NCBI GenBank assembly: GCA_965249005.1
Contig: CBDFLD010000023.1
Location: 806,001-870,000 of the forward strand
From: CBDFLD01 sp965249005
GTDB lineage: Bacteria > Acidobacteriota > UBA6911
Direction: 5' to 3'
DNA length: 64,000 nucleotides
Shown here: positions 9,008-17,604 of the stretch, piece by piece
How positions within the stretch are numbered: position 1 is the first letter of the stretch
How the letters are laid out: every line of letters starts with the position of its first letter
The notes under the pieces: generated by a model
Told to the model about the DNA's origin: nothing
Database searches by the model: none
The model's input: only the letters and a program-made list of their open reading frames with translations
Made by a program: the position numbers and the translations under genes

Positions 9008-9961
9008 ATGAGTTACAAGCTACTCGCGGTCGTTTTATTGCTAATCCAACCGATGGTCGGGCAGCTCCGTGGCCAAGCTAAATCGGCTCAATCGGCTGAA
9101 TCGGCTCAATCGACGGAAGGCTCGGCGCAGGAGAAAAAAAAGCCGGCCTTTGAACCGTACCAGCAAAACCCGCCGGCACCCGCACCTGCGGAGGTGCCAG
9201 TGCCTGGCCCCCCTCCGAAGCCTCGAGTGGGAGAGGCGAGCTCGCCGGAAGAGTTAGCCGAGTTCAACGCCATGAAGGCGTCCGTCGATGCGAACCAGAA
9301 GAAGCAATTGATCGACGGGTTTCTTGCCAAGTACCCGGAATCAGGCCTTAAGGCTTTGGCTCATCAGGAAGGGGCGCTTCTGGGTCAGCAGATGAATGAC
9401 TTCGAGATGATGGCGGATCATGGCGAAAAATCTCTTTCCATCATTCCGGATAACCTCTCGCTGCTGTCGCATTTGGCAAACGCCTATGCTGAGCGCGACA
9501 TGGCGGATCGGGCCGAGGAGCTGGCGAATCGTGCCATCGACCTCGCCAACACTGGTGAAAAACCTCCGCAGGTGACGCCGGAACAGTGGGAACAAGGGAA
9601 GTTGATAGCGCTGGCGGCGAACTACTCGGTGCTCGGGTCGGTTCAGTTGCGTCGGGCACAATCGCATTCGGATGCGGCGCAGAGAAAAGCGGAGGCGGAA
9701 AAAGCGATTGCTCCTTTCAAGAAAGCGCTGGAAATTCAACCTCTGGATGACATTTCCCTCTGGCGCATAGGTTTTTCCTATGCTCTGCTGAACGATTACG
9801 ACAACGCAGAATTGAATCTGGCGAAGGCCGTTGCAATCAACGGAGTCGCGTCGAGCTTCGCTCGTGAGAATCTGGAGGAGGTCTACAAGGGCAAGAAAGG
9901 TTCGCTCGACGGCCTGGACAAAATCATCGAAAAAGCAAAGGCGGAATTGACCCTGCCCTAG
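9008..9961 (+). CDS. Exported TPR-repeat protein
   Basis: A 317-residue protein. The ATG at 9008 has AAGGAG six bases upstream; the longer frame lacks any such signal. An N-terminal signal peptide (MSYKLLAVVLLLIQPMVG) is followed by a low-complexity Ser/Ala/Gln stretch coded by a 9-bp tandem repeat, then a Pro-rich linker and TPR helices to the C-terminus. It is likely a periplasmic or outer-membrane-associated scaffold. No enzymatic motif was seen and the exact partner is unknown. It follows the HEYLH/TPR gene with about 180 nt between. Confidence 0.7.
   Translation: MSYKLLAVVLLLIQPMVGQLRGQAKSAQSAESAQSTEGSAQEKKKPAFEPYQQNPPAPAPAEVPVPGPPPKPRVGEASSPEELAEFNAMKASVDANQKKQLIDGFLAKYPESGLKALAHQEGALLGQQMNDFEMMADHGEKSLSIIPDNLSLLSHLANAYAERDMADRAEELANRAIDLANTGEKPPQVTPEQWEQGKLIALAANYSVLGSVQLRRAQSHSDAAQRKAEAEKAIAPFKKALEIQPLDDISLWRIGFSYALLNDYDNAELNLAKAVAINGVASSFARENLEEVYKGKKGSLDGLDKIIEKAKAELTLP
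9081..9115 (+). repeat. 9-bp in-frame tandem repeat (AATCGGCTC)
   Basis: About 3.8 copies of AATCGGCT(C/G) encode the Ser-Ala-Gln/Glu linker just after the signal peptide of the TPR protein. The repeat keeps the reading frame, so copy-number change would only lengthen the linker. Confidence 0.8.
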
Positions 9962-10078
9962 TGCAGTCCAGTTTCCGATGAGTCCCGCCAGATCCAGCCC
10001 GTAGGTCAGGCTTGCGGGTCCGTTGCCGCGACCTAAGCGATGCCGCCAGGAGTTGCTCCCATCGGGTAGAGGTTGTCC

Positions 10079-10804
10079 ATGAAAGAGGCGGAAGAGGCCC
10101 TCAAGGAGAACGATGCGGCCGCGCTGTCCAAGCTCGAAGCCCTGTTGGGGTACCGCTTTCGGGATCGGCAGCTCCTTGTGCGAGCGCTCACCCATCGATC
10201 GTTTGTCAACGAGGTGGGGGGCGGTCTGGACCACAACGAATCCCTGGAGTTTCTGGGGGACTCCGTTCTGGGTTTCATCGTCAGCTCGAGAGTTTTTCAA
10301 AGACATCCGGGGCTGAGCGAGGGGGAGCTCAGCAAGATCAAGGCTTACCTGGTCAGTGCGGTGAGTCTGCTCCAAATTGCCGAAAGAATACGGCTGGGCG
10401 AGTTCATTCGTCTCAGCCGGGGCGAGGAGAAAACCGGCGGGCGTGCCAAGAAGGCGATTCTCGTGGATACGTATGAAGCAATCATCGCCGCCGTCTACTT
10501 GGACGGAGGGATAGAGGTTGCGGGTTCTTTTGTCGAAAGGTCCTTCGCGGAGGCCCTCGAGGAGCTCGACGTGCGTGAGCTGACCTACGGGGACTACAAG
10601 TCTGCGCTGCAAGAAAAGCTGCACGACCTGTCACAGCCGTCTCCGACATATCGTGTCATTGACGAGACCGGCCCGGATCATCGGAAAATCTTCAGCGTTG
10701 AGGTCGTGGTTCGTGGAGAAATCCTTGCCGAGGCGTCGGGCCAAACCAAAAAGCAGGCTCAGCAGGAAGCAGCACGTCTCGCCCTCGAGCTTCTGAAGGA
10801 ATGA
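10079..10804 (+). CDS. rnc: Ribonuclease III
   Basis: 241 residues from ATG 10079 (GAGG six bases upstream; a TTG two codons earlier is possible). The signature NESLEFLGDSVLG (about residues 60-72) and the downstream catalytic acidic cluster DTYEAIIAAVYLD define the RNase III domain. A dsRNA-binding domain (YKSALQEKLHD...GQTKKQAQQEAARLAL) forms the C-terminus. It processes rRNA precursors and structured mRNAs. The stop overlaps the start of a 55-aa membrane protein by ATGA, which indicates coupling. Confidence 0.96.
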   Translation: MKEAEEALKENDAAALSKLEALLGYRFRDRQLLVRALTHRSFVNEVGGGLDHNESLEFLGDSVLGFIVSSRVFQRHPGLSEGELSKIKAYLVSAVSLLQIAERIRLGEFIRLSRGEEKTGGRAKKAILVDTYEAIIAAVYLDGGIEVAGSFVERSFAEALEELDVRELTYGDYKSALQEKLHDLSQPSPTYRVIDETGPDHRKIFSVEVVVRGEILAEASGQTKKQAQQEAARLALELLKE

Positions 10805-10968
10805 TTCTGTATTACCTCGGACGGGTCCTTCAACTAGGAGGACTGATCATCGTGGCGGAGACCCTCATCCTCTACTTTGGGCAGGAAACACCTTTGCTGG
10901 TAGGATCTCTTGTCGGTATTGTGGTCTTCTACTCTGGCTATTTCCTGACACGAAGGTTTGGACGGTAA
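10801..10968 (+). CDS. 55-residue hypothetical membrane protein coupled to rnc
   Basis: A short ORF starts inside the rnc stop codon (ATGA overlap) and ends with TAA at 10966-10968. The product is 55 residues with two hydrophobic helices (about 11-25 and 31-48) and a positively charged tail (TRRFGR). The coupling to rnc, the codon usage and the two-helix topology support a real gene. Function is unknown. It ends 24 nt before the convergent DnaJ-domain gene. Confidence 0.65.
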   Translation: MILYYLGRVLQLGGLIIVAETLILYFGQETPLLVGSLVGIVVFYSGYFLTRRFGR

Positions 10969-10992
10969 CTAGCGAAAAAATAGCCCACTCAT

Positions 10993-12434
10993 TCATCGCT
11001 GGGTCTTGAGCTGGTGCAGTAGCTGTTGCGCCTCTTGGTTCTTTGAATCCCACTGCAGAACTGCTTCCAACTGACTCTCGGCCCGCCGAGGAAGAAGCGC
11101 GGCGAGGTACAACCTCGCCAGGGCCAGCCGGCTTCGGTTTTCCGACGGGTCGAGCTCGATCGCCTTGAGAAAATGCTGTTCGGCGCTTCCTTCCTGAAAC
11201 GTGGAATCTCCGCTTGGGCCAGTCCAAGATAGTACTGATAGCGGGAGACCTCCGGTCTCAGCCACACGCATTCGGTGAGCTGCATCGCTGCCTGTTCGTA
11301 CTCCCGGTTCGAGTAGGACAAACGGGCCGCCTTGAAGAGTGCCTCCGCCATCCGTTCGTTGTCGATCTCCGCGCCGGCTCTTGCTTTTAGTGTCGTTTCC
11401 ACCGAGCTCTCCTCGCGAAGACGGGTTTGATCGTAGGTAGCGCGTGCAGTGCTATCGTTCAAGGTTTCGTGTGCGCCGGTCACATAAGTGAAGAGCTTTT
11501 CCACCTTCTTGCGAAACGCGACCGTATGGTCCTTGGATTGAAAGCGGTCGGGGTGAAACTCCCTTGCGAGATCGTGATAGGCAGATTTGATCTGATCGCT
11601 GCCGGCGTCGACCGGGAGCCCGAGAATTTCATAGTGGTTTGCGATCTCGAAGCGTTGCAACATCTCCGTCACCCGGGTGTCGAGCTGATCGGCCTCGACC
11701 GTTTCCCTCGCGGGCTCGGTTGCAGGAACCGGCTCTTGCTCGCGCTCGAGCAGCCCCAAAAGGAGGAGACGAAACAGATGTTCCTGTGGGTCCACGGAGC
11801 CGGACGGAAGCCGGGCCAGAAAATCCGATACCTCCACCGAATCCCGGACGATGGAGAAGGCATAGGCTTCTGTCGGATCCAGCGGGAGATTCCAGCGTAG
11901 CCCGGATTCGTTGCCGGCCGGTTGGACTCTTCCCTGAAGCTTCGTCAAGCTCACGGGGAGCCACCTTTCCGCGGCGGCTCTCCGAGCCGAGAGCACGATG
12001 AGCTCCGGTAGCGGAATTCCGAGGTTGATGTTGCGGCGCACGAGCCCTTCGCCGAGGTAGAATCTCATCTGCAGAGCCGTCTGCAGCAGTAACGAGGCTG
12101 TCACACAAACAGCCTGCTCGAGCGCGCCTTTTTGCAGAGCCCCGGCATCGACTTTTTCCGTGGCGAGAACGGCCTCCTCGGTCGGCTTGCCCGCCTTCAT
12201 CCACTTTGTCACGGTGGCCATGTCGATACGGGTCAGCAACCGCATCCGGTAGAGAACTTGCGCCAGATGTTCTTCCGGCTGATTGCTCTCCGCCGCCGCG
12301 ACATCGCCGGACAAGATCACTAGTTGCTTCTTCATCGTGCCGTGGCTGATACGTAGCACGCCACTCCGCTTTTCCTGATGGAGCTCCAGCAGACTGTCGA
12401 CGAAGTCTTTGTGAAGAGCCATCGCTTCAGGCAT
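10993..12434 (-). CDS. DUF4388-DnaJ-TPR protein, frameshifted near 11190
   Basis: From ATG 12434 the frame reads an N-terminal DUF4388/PATAN-like region (FVDSLLELHQEKRSGVLRI), then a J-domain with an intact HPD (YHDLAREFHPDRF), then the start of TPR repeats. After YQYYLGLAQAEIPRFRKEA the frame loses similarity and runs to 10989. A second frame continues the TPR motif (AEQHFLKAIELDPSENRS...) to a stop at 10993. A -1 shift near 11190 restores a sensible protein. Either the gene is broken or the sequence has a one-base error. Full-length proteins of this type occur in Acidobacteria and Deltaproteobacteria and may act as cochaperone-like adaptors; that is inference. Confidence 0.7.
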
Positions 12435-12444
12435 ACCGGTAATC

Positions 12445-13188
12445 CTATCTCGGGCCCGCCCAGTACAACAGCAAAGCACCGAGGTTCCAGAGACTGTGCG
12501 CCACCATTGGAGCCACGAGACTTCCCCGCCAGATGTAGACGAGGCCGAAGACTAGCCCAAAGAGGCCTGTGGTAAAAGCAGCCGCAACCCCCTGATGCGA
12601 GTGCCCCGCTCCGAATGCCACGCTCCACAGAATGAGGCCGACGGGGAGACCCCCCAGATAATCCTGAAACTTGCTGAGGACAAACGCCCTCTGGAGCTCT
12701 TCCTTTATTCCGCCTGCCAGGAGCGCAGACGAGGCGAGCCAAGCCATGTCTGCTGGAGATGAGGCCAACGCCATGATGGGGTTCTCCTCCATCAAGTAGT
12801 GCGGCCACCATTTCTGGAACACGGCCTCAACTGCCAGATTTGCAAGCACGAGCACGGGAATTACCGCGATTCCGGTGACGGTATTGGAAATCCAGCGCCG
12901 GGAGTGCACTCCCAACTTCTGTAGTCGATCGTCCATGTCCAGGCCGCCCGGATCGTCCATCCCAATAATCCAAGACAACAGAATGAGAGCGAGAAACGTC
13001 TCCAGCAGCAGGTAGGAAACAAAGATCGCGAGGTCGCCGGTCAGGTCTACGATTCCCGCGAGGACGAATGGAACCGATGCAACCAAACTTGATAGAACTC
13101 CGGAGACCAAGAACACCTCGAGCAGTGCCTGAAAACGATCTCGTACCGTGATGCTTTCCCCTGGGTGATGGGCGGTAGGCAAGCTCAT
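12445..13188 (-). CDS. CPBP-family intramembrane glutamic endopeptidase
   Basis: About 247 residues from ATG 13188. Hydrophobic helices surround the CPBP/Abi motifs: EELQRAF (EExxxR motif 1), the FGAGHSHQG histidine motif and the final HSLWN motif. These are the expected catalytic Glu and His residues of CAAX-protease-like intramembrane enzymes. Substrate unknown. A small ORF upstream overlaps its start by ATGA, and serS lies just beyond. It ends about 10 nt before the DnaJ-TPR gene, so the two are probably cotranscribed. Confidence 0.85.
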   Translation of the reverse strand: MSLPTAHHPGESITVRDRFQALLEVFLVSGVLSSLVASVPFVLAGIVDLTGDLAIFVSYLLLETFLALILLSWIIGMDDPGGLDMDDRLQKLGVHSRRWISNTVTGIAVIPVLVLANLAVEAVFQKWWPHYLMEENPIMALASSPADMAWLASSALLAGGIKEELQRAFVLSKFQDYLGGLPVGLILWSVAFGAGHSHQGVAAAFTTGLFGLVFGLVYIWRGSLVAPMVAHSLWNLGALLLYWAGPR

Positions 13189-13370
13189 GGAGTCGTGTCC
13201 CCTCGCTCCCGGAAAGTACAACGAAAGATCTCAAATAGACCGGTCACCTTGACCATGTACGTAAAGGTCATCTGCAATGGACTTGCAGTCGTCTCGCCGG
13301 AACCGATCCAGTCGTGGCCAAGGACAGATAACACAACTAAGCCGGACCGGTCGTCTTTGCTGTATCTCAT
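13185..13370 (-). CDS. Possible 61-aa ORF between serS and the CPBP protease gene
   Basis: This frame begins 14 nt after the serS stop and ends with TGA overlapping the CPBP ATG (ATGA). That arrangement fits a coupled small gene. There is no clear ribosome-binding site and no recognisable domain (MRYSKDDRSGLVVLSVLGHD...). It may be chance reading of a spacer. Confidence 0.3.
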   Translation of the reverse strand: MRYSKDDRSGLVVLSVLGHDWIGSGETTASPLQMTFTYMVKVTGLFEIFRCTFRERGDTTP

Positions 13371-13383
13371 AGTCGTTGGGGAC

Positions 13384-14664
13384 CTATCGCGTGGGTGGCA
13401 GAATCCGCTCTACGGCTCCCAAATAGGGACGCAGAACCTCAGGGATCAGAACGGAGCCGTCGCGCTGCTGGTAGTTCTCCAAAACAGCCAACCAAGTGCG
13501 ACCTACTGCGAGAGCGGAGCCATTGAGGGTGTGGACAAAATCGTTCTTGCCCGAGCTTTTCCGGTAGCGAATGTTCGCCCGCCTCGCCTGGAAAGATTCA
13601 TAGTTGCTGCAGGAGGAGATCTCGCGGAAGCGATCCTGGCTGGGAAGCCAGACCTCAATGTCATAGGTCTTGGCGGAGGCGAATCCCATGTCGCCCGAGC
13701 TGAGGGTCACGACTCGGTAGTGCAGTCCCAGCGCCTGGAGTATTTCTTCTGCGTTACGGGTCAGCGATTCCAACTCGGCGTACGAGTCCTCAGGAGAAGT
13801 GAATTTTACCAATTCCACCTTGTTGAACTGGTGTTGGCGGATCAACCCCCGCGTGTCCTTTCCGTACGAACCGGCCTCGCTGCGAAAACACGGGGTATAG
13901 GCGACAAACCTGGCAGGGAGCACCTCCGGCTCCAGAATCTCCCCGTTGTAGAAATTCGTCACCGGGACCTCCGCCGTTGGGATCAAATAGAAATCCGTCC
14001 CCTCGACTTTGAACAGATCCTTTGCGAACTTCGGCAGGTTTCCGGTACCGAAGAGAGATCCCGAGTTGGCGAGAAACGGTGGGAGAACCTCCTGGTACCC
14101 ATGTTTCTGTATGTGGACGTCGAGCATGAAAGTAACCAGTGCTCGCTCGAGAGCGGCCCCGATTCCACGCAGCAACGCGAATCGGGCGCCCGCAATCTTG
14201 GAGGCGCGCTCGATGTCCAGAATTCCAAGCTGGTTCCCGAGGTCGACGTGGTCGAGCGGCTCGAAATCGAAGTCGGGCCGCCGTCCCCACCGTCGGACCT
14301 CGAGATTGGACGTTTCATCAATCCCCAGCGGGACGGACTCGTGAGGCAAGTTGGGGATTTCATGCAGGATCTGGTTGAGTTGTTCCTCCAACTCCTTCAC
14401 TTTTTCTTCGGTTCGCTTTATCTCTGCGGATATGATCTTCACCTCTGACTGGAGTGCGGAGGTATCGGCTCCTTGCTTCTTCAGCGTCCCGATCTTTTCA
14501 GACTCTTCCTTGCGGCGTCTTCTCTGCGCCTCGCTATCGGCCAGGTTCCCCCTCCACTCTTCATCCAGAATCATGAATCTATCGAGACCAAAGTCTCCGC
14601 CCCTGGCCACCAGCCGCTGGCGGACCAGATCGAGGTTTTGTCTCAAAAAGTTCTTGTCCAGCAT
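13384..14664 (-). CDS. serS: Seryl-tRNA synthetase
   Basis: A 426-residue class II synthetase. The N-terminal antiparallel coiled-coil arm (about 30-105; KEESEKIGTLKKQG...KVKELEEQLNQIL) binds tRNA-Ser. Motif 2 (FRSEAGSYGKDTRGLIRQHQFNKVE) and motif 3 (LNGSALAVGRTWLAVLENYQ) form the active site. It charges tRNA-Ser, and also the tRNA-Sec needed if the SelD of this window is made as a selenoprotein. Start ATG 14664 gives the canonical MLDKNFLRQN. Divergent from galU. Confidence 0.97.
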   Translation of the reverse strand: MLDKNFLRQNLDLVRQRLVARGGDFGLDRFMILDEEWRGNLADSEAQRRRRKEESEKIGTLKKQGADTSALQSEVKIISAEIKRTEEKVKELEEQLNQILHEIPNLPHESVPLGIDETSNLEVRRWGRRPDFDFEPLDHVDLGNQLGILDIERASKIAGARFALLRGIGAALERALVTFMLDVHIQKHGYQEVLPPFLANSGSLFGTGNLPKFAKDLFKVEGTDFYLIPTAEVPVTNFYNGEILEPEVLPARFVAYTPCFRSEAGSYGKDTRGLIRQHQFNKVELVKFTSPEDSYAELESLTRNAEEILQALGLHYRVVTLSSGDMGFASAKTYDIEVWLPSQDRFREISSCSNYESFQARRANIRYRKSSGKNDFVHTLNGSALAVGRTWLAVLENYQQRDGSVLIPEVLRPYLGAVERILPPTR

Positions 14665-14891
14665 CCGTCCCTCGCAAAGCTCCAGAAGCGGCGTGCGCCG
14701 CCGCGACAGAATTCAAACGCTACTAAGTTAACAAACGGTGGAAAAGAGAGACAAGATTATACTGCGAGAGCCGCGGACCATGGACCCACTAACCCATTGA
14801 CATTATCCCGAGCCGTTGCTTCAATGACCGTCCTGAGGGGCTGCAGCAACCTGACGGCGACATTCCGACTATCCCGAAGAGGAAAGTATAG

Positions 14892-15776
14892 ATGGCACCT
14901 ATGACACGAGCGGTGTTTCCGGCGGCGGGTCTCGGGACCCGTTTTCTTCCGGCTACCAAGGCACAGCCCAAGGAGATGCTTCCGTTGGTCGACCGGCCCA
15001 TCATTCAGTATGGGGTCGAGGAGGCACTGTCGTCGGGGTTGACGGACATTATCATTGTGACCGGGCGCGGAAAGAGCTCCATGGAAGATCACTTCGATGT
15101 TTCCTACGAGTTGGAGCGCCTGCTGGAAGATCGTGGAAAGACCCAGCTCCTCGAACAGGTTCGTCGCGTCTCCCACATGGCCCAGATCGCCTACGTGCGG
15201 CAAAAGGAAGCACTCGGATTGGGTCATGCCATCCTGATGGCGCGGGATTTGATACCGAAGGAGCCGTTTGCGGTTTTGCTCTCCGATGATGTGGTCGAGG
15301 CTCAAGAGCCCTGCATCGGGCAGATGATTGCCGTACATGAAAAGTATGGATGCAGCGTGGTCGCGATCATGGAAGTACCGCAGCAGGAAGTGGCACGATA
15401 TGGGATAATCCGGGGTACACCGCTTGAAAACGAAGACAACAGGGTGTTTGATTTGCAAGACATGGTGGAAAAGCCGCCGGTGGGAACAGCCCCGTCCAAC
15501 CTGGCGATTATTGGACGCTACATCTTGACGCCGGCGATCTTCGAGATCTTGACTCAGACGCAACGAGGAAGCGGAGGCGAGATCCAGCTGACCGACGGAT
15601 TGAAGGAGCTGCTAACGAAGGAGCGAATCCTGGGGTATCGCTTTTCCGGCAAGCGGCACGACGCCGGCGAGAAGCTGGGCTTTCTCAAAGCGTCGGTGGA
15701 GTTCGCGCTGAAAAACGACGAGCTGGGCCTGGAGTTTCGAAGTTATCTGCGTTCCCTGGACCTCGGCGAACCGTAG
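14892..15776 (+). CDS. galU: UTP-glucose-1-phosphate uridylyltransferase
   Basis: 294 residues with the nucleotidyltransferase motif AAGLGTRFLPATKAQPKEMLPL (about 11-32), the acidic LLSDDVV (catalytic metal site) and the VEKPP segment typical of GalU. It makes UDP-glucose for polysaccharide and lipopolysaccharide precursors. Length matches the family. A TATACT -10-like hexamer lies at 14758-14763, but no convincing -35 was seen. purD begins 36 nt after the stop. Confidence 0.95.
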   Translation: MAPMTRAVFPAAGLGTRFLPATKAQPKEMLPLVDRPIIQYGVEEALSSGLTDIIIVTGRGKSSMEDHFDVSYELERLLEDRGKTQLLEQVRRVSHMAQIAYVRQKEALGLGHAILMARDLIPKEPFAVLLSDDVVEAQEPCIGQMIAVHEKYGCSVVAIMEVPQQEVARYGIIRGTPLENEDNRVFDLQDMVEKPPVGTAPSNLAIIGRYILTPAIFEILTQTQRGSGGEIQLTDGLKELLTKERILGYRFSGKRHDAGEKLGFLKASVEFALKNDELGLEFRSYLRSLDLGEP

Positions 15777-15811
15777 AGTGGATTTTTAAATGTGATTCTC
15801 TGGGAGAAATC

Positions 15812-17101
15812 ATGCGAGTAATGGTTCTGGGTTCCGGGGGTCGCGAGCACGCACTCGTCTGGAAGTTGCGGCAGAGCCCAAAAGTCCAGGAGGTGCTGTG
15901 CGTTCCGGGTAACGGTGGCATCGAACGGATCGCGCGCTGTACTGCTGTGCCTCTCGGTGATCCCGCGCGCCTGAGAGCATTGGCCCAAAAGGAAAAGATC
16001 GATCTTGTTGTTGTCGGTCCGGAGGCTCCGCTGGCCGACGGAATTGTCGACCAGCTGGAGGGCTTCGCTGTTCTGGGGCCATCGCGCCAGGGTGCCAAGC
16101 TGGAGTCCAGCAAGGTGTTTGCCAAGGAGTTCATGGCCCGCCACGGGATCCCGACCGCCGGGTTCATCATCGAGGACCGTGCCGAGGAGGCGCTGAGGTA
16201 TCTGGATTCAGATGATGCGCGCTTTCCAATCGTGGTCAAAGCAGACGGTCTGGCGGCCGGAAAAGGTGTGGTCGTAGCCAAAACCAAGGAAGAGGCCCAG
16301 ACGGCCGTCCGGCGCATCATGATAGACAGGGAGTTCGCGGACGCCGGGGATCGAGTCGTCATCGAGGATTGCCTCGAGGGTAGGGAGGCGTCGTTTATTG
16401 TCTTTACCGATGGAGACACCATCGTGCCCGCGGTTCCTTCTCAGGATCATAAAGCGGCGCATGATGGCGATACGGGCCCCAACACAGGAGGAATGGGGGC
16501 CTTCTCGTCCGGAGCAATTCTGGACCCCGCTGCCCAGTCGCACATCATCGAGACGATCATTCGCCCGACGGTTCAGGGAATGGAAAAGGAGGGGGCGCGT
16601 TTCCGAGGTATCTTGTACGCAGGATTGATGATGACTTCTTCCGGGCCTCGAGTCTTGGAATTCAACGTGAGGATGGGGGATCCGGAGGCGCAAGTGATTT
16701 TGCCCCGGCTCGGAAGCGATTTTGCCCTTCTTTGCGAGCATCTCTGTAGCGGGAGGCTTGCAGACTATGACGTCCACTGGAAACCGGACGTCTCCGTCTG
16801 CGTGGTACTGGCATCCGGCGGCTATCCCGGAGCCTACGAGAAGGGTAAGCTGATCACCGGAATCGAGATGGCGGAGGAAGAAGAACGGGTTGTCGTTTTC
16901 CATTCCGGAACACGGTTCGAGGGAAAGAGCCTGTTGACCCATGGAGGTCGCGTCCTAGGGGTCACCGCGACCTGCGGGGACCTGCCCTCGGCCGTCATGG
17001 TGGCCTACGAGGCCGTCAACAAGATCCACTTCGATGCCATGCACTATCGCAAGGATATCGGTGCGCGAGGCATAGGTCTGGCGCTGGGAGGAACGGCATG
17101 A
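15812..17101 (+). CDS. purD: Phosphoribosylamine-glycine ligase
   Basis: 429 residues: an N-terminal GxGGREHAL nucleotide-binding start (MRVMVLGSGGREHALVWKL), an ATP-grasp core (VVKADGLAAGKGVVVA) and the RMGDPE motif near the middle (LEFNVRMGDPEAQ). It catalyses the second step of de novo purine synthesis (PRA + glycine + ATP to GAR). It overlaps purE by 4 nt, forming a purine operon with it. Confidence 0.97.
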   Translation: MRVMVLGSGGREHALVWKLRQSPKVQEVLCVPGNGGIERIARCTAVPLGDPARLRALAQKEKIDLVVVGPEAPLADGIVDQLEGFAVLGPSRQGAKLESSKVFAKEFMARHGIPTAGFIIEDRAEEALRYLDSDDARFPIVVKADGLAAGKGVVVAKTKEEAQTAVRRIMIDREFADAGDRVVIEDCLEGREASFIVFTDGDTIVPAVPSQDHKAAHDGDTGPNTGGMGAFSSGAILDPAAQSHIIETIIRPTVQGMEKEGARFRGILYAGLMMTSSGPRVLEFNVRMGDPEAQVILPRLGSDFALLCEHLCSGRLADYDVHWKPDVSVCVVLASGGYPGAYEKGKLITGIEMAEEEERVVVFHSGTRFEGKSLLTHGGRVLGVTATCGDLPSAVMVAYEAVNKIHFDAMHYRKDIGARGIGLALGGTA

Positions 17102-17604
17102 TCAAGCCGAAGGTCGCATGGGTTCTTGGCAGCGATTCCGACTATCCGGTCATTGCAGACGGCCTGAAAGTCTTGGACGATTTCGGTGTTCCTTACGAGA
17201 TCACGATCTCCAGCGCGCATCGCTCCCCGGACCGAACCCACCGCTATTCCGCGACGCTGGAAGAAAGGGGTGTCCAGGTCGTCATTGGCTGCGCCGGTGC
17301 CGCCGCCCATCTCGCCGGAGTCCTGGCGGCGAATACGATTCTCCCGGTCATTGGCGTTCCCATTGGCTCTTCCGCGCTGAATGGAATGGACTCTCTCCTG
17401 GCAACGTCGATGATGCCGGCCGGCATCCCGGTTGCCACCATGGCAATCGGTAAGGCCGGCGCGACCAATGCGGCGGTGCTGGCCGCCCAGATCCTCGGTC
17501 GGAGCGACGCCGAGCTTGCCGAACTGTTGCGCGATTACAAGAAACGACTTGCCGAGCGGGTCGAGGAAAAGGATCGGGAGCTGAAGAAGGCGCGCAATGT
17601 CTAG
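17098..17604 (+). CDS. purE: N5-carboxyaminoimidazole ribonucleotide mutase
   Basis: 168 residues with the PurE signature GSDSDYPV (about 11-18), the SAHRSPDRT segment and the GCAGAAAHLAGV region, all contacting substrate CAIR. It interconverts N5-CAIR and CAIR in purine synthesis. No purK is present in the window, so either a PurK lies elsewhere or a class II PurE is used; the sequence read by eye does not settle it. ATGA overlap with purD. Confidence 0.94.
   Translation: MIKPKVAWVLGSDSDYPVIADGLKVLDDFGVPYEITISSAHRSPDRTHRYSATLEERGVQVVIGCAGAAAHLAGVLAANTILPVIGVPIGSSALNGMDSLLATSMMPAGIPVATMAIGKAGATNAAVLAAQILGRSDAELAELLRDYKKRLAERVEEKDRELKKARNV

Noticed and set aside
9341..10624. 427-codon minus-strand frame over the TPR protein and rnc
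   Set aside because: Shadow of clear plus-strand genes; no recognisable family.
13165..14448. 427-codon plus-strand frame over serS
   Set aside because: serS motifs are on the other strand; this frame is an antisense shadow.
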